64,000 bases of DNA, from positions 1,550,001 through 1,614,000 of the forward strand of contig OY723305.1 of assembly GCA_963210315.1 (NCBI GenBank). The letters are read 5' to 3'. The position numbers and the translations under genes are program-made. The stretch comes from Rhynchopus euleeides (lineage: Eukaryota > Euglenozoa > Diplonemea > Diplonemida > Diplonemidae). The notes under the pieces are model-generated. The model was not told where the DNA came from. It was given only the letters and a program-made list of their open reading frames with translations, and did not search any database. Positions within the stretch are counted from its first letter, which is position 1. Each line of letters opens with the position of its first letter. This document shows positions 30,101 through 40,500 of the stretch, one piece after another.

Positions 30101-33070
30101 TGCGCCCTCCACGCCATCCCTGTCACGGCGATGAGCAAGGGAAAGGAGGTGGCGCGGCAGAAGGAGGCGCTGACACGCAGCTTTGCTGAGAAGCTGTGTG
30201 GCCCTGGCTCTGCGGATGCCCGTGTCTGGGTGGAGCGGCTGAAGTCCGTGAAGGAGGCAGTTGGCATCCTTCCGGTTCGTTCGAAACCGCTGTCCAGATT
30301 TTTGCGGAAGGCGGGGCTGAAGCCGTGGGGGTCCGACGCTGTCTCGTCTGCGTCGCACGACGTCCGTGTGCGCTTTGCCCTGACGCAGTGGGGGCGAATC
30401 CTCCCCATTCTGCGGGAGAAGGGGCAGCAGCTGCAGCCGAGGGAGCGGCTGGGCCGCCTCGACGCCCCCACCCTGTTCGCGTTGTTGGCCAAGGCGGGCC
30501 TGAAGGTGGAGGCTGGGGAGACGAAGCGCGACCTCTCCGCCCTCCTCCTGCGCAACTGGACGGAGCAGTTGAGTGGCCATGTCGAGGCCGTGGAGGAGAC
30601 CCTTGGCTTGAAGGCCCGCACCTTCCCCGACACCATCTCGCCCTCCGTGGTAGATACAATCACGGAGCTCTACCGGAGAGTGAAGACTGCACCTGCTGCG
30701 TTGAAAGAGGAGAAGGGACAGGGTGAGGATGGCAAGGGTTGTGAGGATGGTGAGGAGGCTGTGGATGCTGTGGATGCTGTGGAGGAGGAGGAGGAGGAGG
30801 AAGAGGAGGTGGAGGTGGGTGATGAGGCTGATCCTGAGGCAAATGATGTTGGGGCGGCTAGGATCGCTCTCCTGAATGAGCATTGTTTTCCTCTCGGCCT
30901 CCACGCCTCTCCAGGTTGTGGGCGGCAGAAGGATGGTGTGTTGCATGCGTCGGAGTCCACGCACGAGGGGGGTTGGGCTTCCCTCAACTGGTTTTTGGGT
31001 GAGTGTGGCATCCAGTTTCTCACCTTCCGGGAGATGCAGGTTTTGCAACACGAGGTCAATCCAGAGAGCTTTCACTGGACCGGTAAGTTCACGCTGGCAA
31101 CGATGCAACGGGCCATCGAACAGCACACAAGTGGACTCCGGAACAATGGCTATCGGCTTCTGCCGGTAAGTAAAAAAAATACCTTTGTTGATGATCCTCA
31201 GTCTATTTCTTCCCCAGCCCTCTTTTTTTTTAACCGTCAAACTCTGCATTGGATGGTTGCCTTCCCCCTCAAAGACACCGTTGCCACATTGCAGAAGTTG
31301 ACTCCAGCCCAACTGCACGCCTATCCGCGCGAAACGCTTTATTGGGTGGTTCACGACACGGACACTGCCAAGCGCGCCATTGCCGCAGGGGATCTGGATC
31401 GGGAAAGCCATGCATATGAAGTTTTTAAACTTGTGCCGAAAGGTGTCCTCCCCACCACCAAGGCACAATTTTTTGGCACCCGACCCAGGCGCACATTCCC
31501 TGTGGCAGTGAAGTCGCGTTCTGTTGTTCGGAGCGGGCCCACAGTCCGGAAGAGAAAACGGTTTGGGGGGACTGAAGTCATTGACCTCTCCCAGGTGCCA
31601 GAGACCCCAAGAGACAAGAAGGGGCGCCTTGGACATGGGAGGTATGATACGGCTCAACTGAGTGACGAGTCATACATTCCAGCAACTTCCCAACGCCACC
31701 TCATCCCAGAGACCCTGCTGTATTTTTCGAAATACCACCATCTCCCCGTCACAGATACTGTGCAGGAAGGTGACGGCTTTTTTCTTTCCCTCCTCCGTTT
31801 CAACCGTTTTTCTGCGTACCAGTCAGTCCGCGCTCTGCGTGAGAGTGCCTTTGGTGACGCAACAAACATGAAACACGACCTGGAGGTGTACCTCATGAAA
31901 ATACACAAGGATACCCTTGCTTCTGTTTTTGAAGAGAAGGGGGAGAAGAACCTGCCCGTACATGAAAGGCACCAGTCTCTCGTTCACTGGCGCAAGAGTA
32001 TGTGCAAAGCGGCGGAAGATGAAAAGGTGACCCAACGTGGTGGTTCTTTTGCCCTGCATTTTTTTGTGAATGTGCACCAGATTCGCTTGAGAATTATTAC
32101 TCAGAACAAGGAAGGTAAACCCAGGGTCAGGGAGTTACGGCCTCGCACATGGTGTGAGAAGGCAAAGAACTGGGAAGCAGGAAGTACGGCTTCTCTCCCT
32201 ACTATCTTCCTTTACCAGTACCGGCAGGATACCCAAACGAATTTTTACTCCCTCCACCTCCCCACTGAGCGTGACTTTTCCCGTGCTTCAAGTGTTTTTT
32301 ATAGAATTCAGAACATGGGTCCAAACGTGGAAAACGCACAAGAACAAATGGAGCAAGAGGATATGCGGAGGAAGGCGGTCCCCATGGCACTCCCCTGTCC
32401 CGGTCCACGGAGGCCCCACGTACCTGACAAGGGCATCGACAATCCCGCGTCTCGTCATGATACCCTCACGCAACGTCTTCTCTTGTTTTCCCTGAGCACA
32501 GTCAATGTGCCTGGTGATGGGAATTGCCTGTTTCATGCTTTTCATGAATGTCTCACAGGCAACCCACGTGGGGGCGCTTCCCTTCGCGAAGAAGCCGTCA
32601 ATTTTGTGACTGCAATGGCGGCTTCTCTTTCATGCAGAGAGGTGCAACCGGAAGTGGAGGCGGTGAGAATGTGGGGAAATCTCCCGTACCATCCCTGCCA
32701 ACCCCTTGACGACGGTAGTGAGCCATACGTGCTTACCCGTTTAAGAACGAGAAGGTATGCAGAGGATGACGAAATTTCTGTTCTTTCCACAATGAAGAAT
32801 GTCTTGATCACAGTCGTCACGAACATGATTTATCCTGGTAATCATGATGACTTTGCTTCAGGATTTAACAGTTATGTCCCCCTTTCTTACAACTTCACCT
32901 CCATTGACACCACCCTCCAGGATTTTCCTCCAGACAGACGTGTGACCCTGGCTAACCTGGGTCAGGCTGGGGTTGGGGATCATTTCATGTGGATCAAAGG
33001 GACACAGGCCAACTTGGAAGCCACACATCGCAAGGGTTTGCGTTCTGTTTCAACAAGAGCTGGGACCTGA
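27157..33070 (+). CDS. Giant transposon-type protein: DDE-like core plus OTU protease domain, one intron
   Basis: Exon 1 is 27157-29711, exon 2 is 29950-33070; the 238-bp intron is AAG|GTATGC...TTACAG|GTACGG with phase 2 agreeing on both sides, giving about 1,891 residues. A transposase-like core is suggested by SLAHDATSSLGR (Asp near 457), TLSDHASTEAKATRD (Asp near 526) and LRCMHHKVGGALK (His 549-550); the superfamily is not identified. After an acidic run near 1130, residues about 1160-1310 (SLNWFLGECG, then FFFNRQTLHWMVAF) weakly recall a Josephin-type fold. The C-terminus is an OTU cysteine-protease domain: VNVPGDGNCLFHAFHECL (Asp and Cys near 1705), YAEDDEISVLSTMKNVLITV, and GDHFMWIKG (His near 1862), a full catalytic set. 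No terminal repeats were found. Probably an autonomous transposon gene; host origin cannot be excluded. Confidence 0.75.
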
Positions 33071-33773
33071 CACAGGCCAATCAAGGGGTTGCCCCCCCCC
33101 CCCCCCCCACTCCTGGTGTAGTGGTAGTGACTACAAAAAGGACTAACATTGCAAGAAGGTGCTGGGAGGCTTGCTTTTCCATTCACTCTCGACGATCAAA
33201 CCCCCCCCCCCCCCCACTTCACTTTTCCATTCACTCTCGACAATCAAGCCCCCACTTCTTGACTGCCCCCCCCCCATGTTACTTTCAACAAACTTTGCCC
33301 ATCCTTCAATCTTCCATTCGATCAGTTTGGCTTTTTCCAAAGCCTCGTTTTCCTTTTATTTCAATAGTCCACACCTAAACGGCGTACGCCTTGGCAAGCG
33401 TTTGAAAGGACAGCCTTGGGATTGCAGCTCACTGGAATCGCTGAAGGAAGCCCCCCGCCCCCCCCCCCCCCCCCGCCCCCACCCCCACCCACTCTCCCTT
33501 TCACAAGTCACGATACATTCCCACACCATACTGTTCCATGTGCACTCCATCCAACAGGACCGCCACACGTGTTAAACCCCATTCCCTGTTCCCAAGGCAG
33601 GGCAACCTTTATGGTTGAGTGGTGAGGGGCACAAAGAGACAATAGGTTTTAATGCAGATGCGGACATGTTGGAAAGAGCTCCCCCACCCCCCAACACACC
33701 ATTCTTGTGCTCCGCTCCCTTCTACTTCTATTTCACTACCCCCCCCCCCCAACACACACAGGCACGGGCCAGG
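33071..33773. other. Gene-free 3' flank with dispersed repeat
   Basis: Long poly-C tracts at 33093-33109 and 33201-33215. The segment ACATTGCAAGAAGGTGCTGG through CACTCTCGACGATCAAACCC (33147-33200) recurs at 53027-53083, and its CTCTCGACAATCAAACCCCC end recurs at 45216-45235. It could be the end of a dispersed element. Confidence 0.55.
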
Positions 33774-34035
33774 ACCCGTGCAGGGTTAACCCGCCTAACA
33801 ATTAGTAAAGAGTGATCACCAGTGACAACACCCGTGCAGGGTTACCCACTTGACAATTAACAAAGAGGGCTCAACACCCGTGCAGGGTTAACCCGCCTAA
33901 CAATTAGTAAAGAGCGATCAACAGTGACAACACCCGTGCAGGGTTTACCCGCCTAACAGTTAATAAAGAGTGATCAACGGTGACAACACCCGTGCAGGGT
34001 TACCTACCTGACAATTAATAAAGGAGGGATCAACA
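33774..34035. repeat. 56-bp tandem repeat, about 4.7 copies
   Basis: ACCCGTGCAGGGTTAACCCG begins units at 33774, 33830, 33876, 33932 and 33988, so periods are 56, 46, 56 and 56. Each holds CCTAACAATTAGTAAAGAG and GATCAACAGTGACAACA words with changes. Confidence 0.88.
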
Positions 34036-34049
34036 CATGATGAGGCACG

Positions 34050-34207
34050 GGAGGGTGGCAAAAGGCCCCCAGACCCCAGAAATCACCGAAAAATGACATT
34101 CTCGATGTGCGGTGGGTCTGGTTTCTAGGTTTTTCGGGAGAAAATTGGCCAAAATAATTTCGGAGACAAAATTTTGTTAGGGATTTCCGTTTGCTATGCC
34201 TCCTCTA
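34050..34207 (+). repeat. Diverged direct repeat, partner at 35215-35370
   Basis: GCCCCCAGACCCC, CACCGAAAAATG.CA.TCTCGATGTG and AATAATTTCGGAGACA.AATTTT.TTAGGGAT occur in the same order here and at 35215-35370. The last bases, GCTATGCCTCCTCTA, are the reverse complement of the start of the 20637 macro-repeat block. Confidence 0.7.
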
Positions 34208-34208
34208 G

Positions 34209-34390
34209 AATAGGTCTGGAACAGGCCGAATTGGTCCGAATTGGTGGCGAATAGGTCCGAATAGGTCTGGAACAGGCCGAATTGGTCCGAATTGGTGGTG
34301 AATAGGTCCGAATAGGTCTGTAGAATAGGCTGATCGGTGACGATCGGTTACATGCCAAGGCTGATCGGGTTACAATCGGTTACATGCAAA
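34209..34390. repeat. 51-bp tandem repeat and two relic 31-bp satellite units
   Basis: AATAGGTCTGGAACAGGCC starts units at 34209 and 34260, with a partial unit at 34311 (period 51). Next to it, 34340-34388 holds CGATCGGTTACATGCC and CAATCGGTTACATGC, which are the inverse of the 31-bp satellite unit amplified at 21-27 kb. Confidence 0.75.
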
Positions 34391-34399
34391 GCCCAAAGT

Positions 34400-35005
34400 T
34401 AGAGGGCGGACCGTCAGGCTGGGGTCGATGCAACAAAAATTCTATTGTCCTCAGAAGGGCCACTAGACCCCAAAATCGGTCCCATATGGGTCCTGGGGGG
34501 GTCTGAGACCCTGTCGCACCCTGTCGTACCCTTGCCAAATGCGTTTAAACACGTTTTTTCGTGTTTTGGGACGACAACGTCGGGGCGCGGGCGGCGAAGC
34601 CGCCCGCGCCCCCCCGCGCCCCCCTGGCCGTGTACGACCCCCTGCATCCGCCGCCCTCGCCCACGAGCATACCTTCCTGCCGGGCCGTCGGACATGCCTG
34701 TTTCGTTTCCAGCTTCTGTATGTCAGCATATGGTACATGATCACGTGTCTCGAGGTGGACTTGGTTTGCTGCACGTGTCTGTTCGCAGCAACAGCTGCTG
34801 CACTACGACGTGGTGGTCCCCGTTTTGCCCCTCGCCGGCAGGCTAGCCTTGAGGATTCTGGGCTGGGAGCGTTGTGTCTCGGTTAGGTTCCCTGCTGAGA
34901 AGTGTCGACCACTTTTTCTTCGAAAATCGCTTTGTCTCCAAGTATTTTTTGTTGCTTTTTGATCCCTACCAATTTTGCTGAACGGTCCCTCCTCTACCCA
35001 AAGTT
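34400..35005 (-). repeat. Paralogous repeat, copy B (near-simple, inverted)
   Basis: On the minus strand this matches 17107-18310 (from 35005 down to 34572) and then 20455-20620 (from 34560 down to 34400). It lacks the MITE, and where copy A has the 450-bp minisatellite it has only GCGGGCGGCGAAGCCGCCCG and a short poly-C/G run. It also carries the pre-insertion site of MITE copy 3 at about 34947-34958. Confidence 0.78.
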
Positions 35006-35214
35006 GTCTCTGATCCCGATTGTTTTTGCTAGGGACCACACACCACGTCTCTGCCGTCTCTGTCAACATGTATTTTGCCACACCCCTGCCCGTCAACCAA
35101 GCCATTCACTGCCTAGTCTCGTGATTGCGGGTCGGGGTGATGGCCATTGTGCCCTTGTGAACCCCTGTGTGCCCTGTTTGGGACCCCATGTGGGGTGATA
35201 GAGAGGTGGTGAAG

Positions 35215-35370
35215 TGCCCCCCTGGACCCCCAGACCCCGAGAAACACCGAAAAATGGCAGTCTCGATGTGTGGTGGGGTCCGATTCCCCGTTTTTTCGGC
35301 CGAAATCGGACCAAATAATTTCGGAGACACAATTTTCTTAGGGATCTCTGTTAGCTACGCACCTGCTACC
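35215..35370 (+). repeat. Diverged direct repeat, partner at 34050-34207
   Basis: Second member of the pair, with roughly four fifths of positions alike by eye. Function unknown. Confidence 0.7.
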
Positions 35371-36150
35371 TTGAGGCCATCGCAGCGATCGATGCAGGCA
35401 TCTGAATCGGAGGGGGGGGGGTCCAGGCCAGCATTTATGCCTTCTATTTCTGACACAACGGAGAAGATTGTTTTGGCGACGACCTTCTTAACCCCGCCCC
35501 CTCGTGCGCTGCTCGAAGCAACGAAGGAAGGAAAGAAGGGGTCAGAGCAAAACAAAGGCCGAGTGGTGTGGGTACTGGTCATGCTGCGACATGTTGTCAA
35601 ACATACAAACAACAGAGAGGAGAGAGTGCGGGTATCTTCTTTTATGGGATTATCCACACAGCAAGTACACGAGAGAGAGACAGAGGGTCGTGTGCGAGTG
35701 TGCGTGTGTGCGTGTGTGTGTGTGTGTGTGTGTGCATGTGCGTGTGGTGTCCACAGTGGAGTGTGCATCAGAGTTTGCTCGATCATGAGTCGATGCCTTT
35801 CGCTCTACGCTGTACATTCTGGGTATCTTCACAATGTATAACGTGAGGGAGTGAGATATGAAAAAGATAGCCCAACTCCCCCCTGCACCCTAGCCTTTCG
35901 CAGGAGGGATTGGGTTCAGTCTCTCCTCCCGTGTTGCTTCCTGCCAGCCCTGGGCTTGTGTCTTGGTTATTGTCTGACTTGAATGCATGCGTCCCCCACC
36001 CGAAGTGCCCACACATGTGAACCTTTTGTTGAGCGTACACCGCACCGACCACAATTGGGGGAGTGTTCCTCTCGACTGCACCCTCCACAGATAGGGTTTC
36101 CCCCGGCTTCGGGTAGGTGTGGCTGGGGGTTCTTTGTTGCACTCTCACAG
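35371..36150. other. Gene-free stretch with a GT microsatellite
   Basis: A (GT)n tract with GCGT interruptions lies at about 35698-35750. Other frames here give His/Thr-rich low-complexity products only. Nothing else is recognised before the P-loop gene. Confidence 0.6.
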
Positions 36151-37071
36151 CAAGTGCAGTCACAGAGATCAATGTGCTAAACGGGCTCGGCACGGCCGTG
36201 TCGCGACAGCTGCGCGGTGGTGGTGTTCCTTGCTGTGCAACACAGGTCCAACAGGCTCGGGGAAGACTGTGCTCCAACGTCAGAACATGCTGCAGGTGGC
36301 GCGCGACTTCGGGTTCTTGGCGGTGGAGATTGAGTTCAACGGGATTCAGCCTGTTGACATGGCGTTTGAGAAGACTTCACCCGGGGTTTTGCCAGTCGAA
36401 TCTTGTGCTACCTGCTGGAGTACTGTGACCTGAGGTCGAACCAGTGCTTGAAAGCAATTGCAAATAACTTCAAGGGGAAGGCCAAGTCTCCACTGAGCGA
36501 TGTTGCGGAAGCAGTGCAGGTGCTGAAGAAGGCGCTGAACCACGAGACGGCTGCGGAAAGGGACCGTGTCTCGTCTCTGTGAGTACATCGATGATTTGCT
36601 GCAGAGCCGCAATGCCCACGACAGATCCTTCTTGCCGTGCCTGTGGCGACCTCGTGGGCTTGGGGACGTTCGCCACTGGTTCGAAGCGCAAGCTGTGCTG
36701 CGACTTGTGTTGGTCCTGCCAACCGGGGACACGGAGCGTGCGGGCGTGTTCTGTTTGCTGTGCAGCGCACCGGCACTGCTTCGAAGCGGATCAGGCGTAC
36801 GTGCAGAAGACAAAGACGATAAACAAGGGAGCGGCCGAAAGGTATGTCCACTCGTGACGGCTTTCCGTGTCTCGAACCGCATGCGTCTTTCACAGGATCC
36901 CGAATTCGTTTCGGGAGAAGCTCTGCAAGATCGTCGAGTAGAACAAGCACTAGGACACGAGTGTGGTGTTTGTGCTGGCGACATCACGCAAGCGGGTGTG
37001 GACGCGAGCTGCTGGCGGAGAAGCTGCGGGAATTTCCCTTTGTGAGCGACGAGCAGGCGAAGGCAGTGTGA
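36151..37071 (+). CDS. Candidate P-loop NTPase / Cys-rich gene, only readable with very short introns
   Basis: A Walker A motif GPTGSGKTVLQRQ is encoded at 36246-36283 directly after a CACAG acceptor. Protein-like stretches continue in other frames: RILCYLLEYCDLRSNQCLKA (from 36397), a Cys-rich CRACGDLV...CDLCWSC...CSVCC segment (36640-36780) and IPNSFREKLCKIVE (from 36897). GT-AG segments of 29 bp (36217-36245), 32 bp (36364-36395), 26 bp (36579-36604) and 54 bp (36842-36895) join them with matching phase at each border. Beyond, LLAEKLREFPFVSDEQAKAV ends at a stop at 37069-37071, in yet another frame. Either the gene has unusually short introns, or it is a decayed gene and the fits are chance. 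The FKBP gene nearby has introns of 224 and 239 bp. Family not identified; the 5' start is undetermined. Confidence 0.4.
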
Positions 37072-37599
37072 CGTGACGGCTCGGTGGCTGTGTGTCGCAC
37101 TCGGCGCGTCGTGACATACAGAAGCTCGCGAGTGCCGATTGAACCTCAGCATTCCCAAAACATCAGGAATTATCGGGAATAAATCAGGAATTTCAGCGCC
37201 GCGATTTGAAATCAGGAAATCCCCAGAATTGATTCCTGGTGCGATGTATGATCAAGGAGTTCCGACACCCTTGTACTCAGGAGGGACTCCTCACCCACAA
37301 GAACGGGGGCCCGGGCGCAGACCGTTCCGGTGGATATCTGTGTGTCGACACCGTGCCGCCAGGCAGGCCGGATTCCTCGTGGGAGTTGGGGCACAAATAT
37401 GTGCGTGGCCACCCCCACCCCCACCCCAGAGACCCCCCACCCTCTGCATTGATAGCACATGCCCCCTGTCTTTGTTTTGCCTTGCTCCTCGCTGCACACC
37501 ACCTTTCTCGTGCCAACCATATCATTCACAGGCATTGCGGAGACCATCTGCCCTCCTGGCAGACTCGCCCTCGGCACGGGAGCTTGGCATCTGTGAGCC
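37072..37599. other. Likely promoter/5' region of the surface-protein gene
   Basis: No protein-like frame. ATCAGGAA/TTCC words are repeated at 37160-37230 in both orientations. No clear TATA box or other core promoter element is seen before the ATG at 37600. Confidence 0.4.
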
Positions 37600-40500
37600 A
37601 TGCAAGATGCGATGCAGGCGTGGCGTGTCCTTGGTCTCCTCACTGCACTCCTGCTTCTGCCCGTGGGCGAGGGTGGGGTGCTGCCGTCTTCGGGTTCTTG
37701 GAATAATGAAGGCTTCTGGGGAGATTGGGCGAGCAGTTATAAGTACTGCCCATCCGGAGAGTTTGTGTACGGATATCGCCTGAGGACTGAAGAGGACCGA
37801 TGGATTAAAGATGACACGTCGCTAAATGACATTGAGCTCTACTGTGGCAAACCTGGCGGGTCTGCACGCAGTTCAGTGATTTACAGCAAGTATCTCGACT
37901 TCGGAACGTTTGGTGACAAAGCCTACTGCACACGTCTGGGAACCACGAACGTGAACCCTGTGGTGGCCTTCCGCATGAATGTGGAGAAAAAGCGCGGGAG
38001 TCTCGATGACACTGCTGCCAACGACGTGAGGTTGACCTGTGGCACAGGGGTTGAACTGGAGGCGCCTGCGAAGACCCACTTCGGGGAGTGGGGGCCCACC
38101 TATACGTGCCCCTCGGGTCAGGCGGTGGCAGGGGTCAAGACTCGTGTGGAGAAAAAGCAGGGCGATGGCGACGACACGGCGCTCAACGGTGTCAGGCTGT
38201 ACTGCAAGGATTACCCACAACCAATTGTGCCCCCCGTCACAGTGGTGAAACAGGGGAACCGTGGTGAATGGAGTAACGTGGACTTGTGCGAAGCCGGGAA
38301 GTTCGTTTATGGTTTCGGTCTCAAGAGCCACATGAACAGCGACAAGAAGGGTGTGACGGGTGTTAACCTGTATTGTGCGTACCCAGGGTCATCTGCATAC
38401 AGCACGATATCCAGTGCGTCTGTTGGATACGGATCCTGGAAGTCTGCCGAGTACTGCATCGGATCAGACAATCCAATAGTCGGTTTTGACCTGAAGGTAT
38501 CATCAAACACCGATGACAGGCAGGGTGTGGTTGACATTGATATGTACTGCCAGAGTGCGAACATGCTGTCAATCGCTGACGTGTCTGGGGAGGGGAGCTG
38601 GTCACCAAAGTATAAATGCCCGCCAGGCATGGCTGTCATGGGAGTTATCACAAAATTGGAAGGCCGTCAGATATACGAAGATGACTCAGGTGTCAACTCG
38701 ATGCAGGTCGTGTGCAAAAAATACTACGGGCAGACACCTGCTCCACCGACACCTGCCCCTCCAACACGAGCCCCGAGGACACCGTCACCGCCAACACCAG
38801 CACCGAGGACTCCATCTCCACCGACACCGGCACCGAAGACATCAGCTCCACCGACACCGGCACCCGAGACGCCATCTCCGCCGACACCGGCACCGAAGAC
38901 ACCATCACCACCCACTCTGTCTCCACCGACACCAGCACCTGAGACACCATCTCCACCGACGCCGGCACCCGAGACGCTATCTCCACCCACTCTGTCTCCA
39001 CCGACACCAGCACCTGAGACGCCATCTCCACCGACACCGGCACCGAAGACACCATCTCCACCCACTCTATCTCCACCGACACCAGCACCTGAGACACCAT
39101 CTCCACCGACACCGGCACCCGAGACGCCATCTCCGCCGACGCCGGCACCTGAGACACCATCTCCACCAACGCCGGCACCGAAGACACCATCTCCACCCAC
39201 TCTGTCTCCACCGACACCGGCACCCGAGACGCCCTCTCCACCGACGCCGGCACCGAAGACATCAGCTCCACCGACACCGGCACCTGAGACGCCATCTCCG
39301 CCGACGCCGGCACCGAAGACACCAGCTCCACTGACTCCAGCTCCGCCAACACCAGCACCTGAGACACCAGCACCACCCACTCTATCTCCACCGACACCGG
39401 CACCCGAGACGCCATCTCCGCCGACGCCGGCACCGAAGACACCAGCACCACCCACTCTGTCTCCACCGACACCGGCACCTGAGACGCCTTCTCCGCCGAC
39501 GCCGGCACCGAAGACACCAGCTCCACTGACTCCAGCTCCGCCAACACCAGCACCTGAGACACCAGCACCACCCACTCGATCTCCACCGACACCGGCACCC
39601 GAGACGCCATCTCCGCCGACGCCGGCACCGAAGACACCATCTCTACCCACTCTGTCTCCACCGACACCAGCACCTGAGACACCAGCTCCGCTGACGCCGG
39701 CACCGAAGACTCCAGCTCCACTCACTCCAGCTCCGCCAACATCAGCACCTGAGACACCATCTCCACCAACACCGGCACCCGAGACGCCAGCTCCACCAAC
39801 ACCAGCACCGAAGACAACAGCCCCGCTGACACCAGCGCCTGCGACCCCATCTCCATCAACATCAGCACCTGAGACCCCATCTCCACCAACACCAGCACCC
39901 GAGACACCATCTCCACTCACTCCAGCTCCGCCAACACCCGCGCCTGAGACGCCATCTCCGGCCACTCCATCTCCACCGACACCAGCATCCGAGACGCCAT
40001 CTCCACCGACGCCGGCACCGAAGACACCATCTCCGCTGACACCAGCGCCTGCGACACCATCTCCATCAACACCAGCACCGAAGACACCAGCTCCAGCCAC
40101 TCCATCTCCACCGACACCACCGGCACCCGAGACGCCATCTCCGCCAACACCAGCACCCACGACCCCATCTCCACCGACACTGGCACCGGAGACACCATCT
40201 CCGCTGACACCAGTGCCTGCGACTCCACCTCCATCAACGCCGGCACCCGTGACCCCCTCTCCGTTGACACAGGCACCCGAGACTTCATCTCCACCAACGC
40301 CGGTACCTGTCAGTTTATCACCACTTACATCAGCACCTGCAACTCCATCTCCGCTGAAACCGGCACCCGGCACTTCATCTCCACCGACACCGGCACCTGT
40401 GACACCGTACCCGTTGACACTGGCATCCGAGACTTCATCTCCGCCTACACCGGCACCGCCGGCACCGAAGACACCATCTCCGCCGACGCCAGCACCCGTG

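Noticed and set aside
31166-31217. Intron starting GTAAGT at 31166 in the OTU gene
   Set aside because: The good donor is followed by acceptors at 31201 (36 nt) or 31217 (52 nt, frame-breaking); the uninterrupted frame reads through sensibly, so no intron is called, though a 36-nt in-frame one cannot be excluded.
29828-31657. 609-residue minus-strand frame opposite the OTU gene
   Set aside because: Shadow of the sense exon; no recognisable domain.
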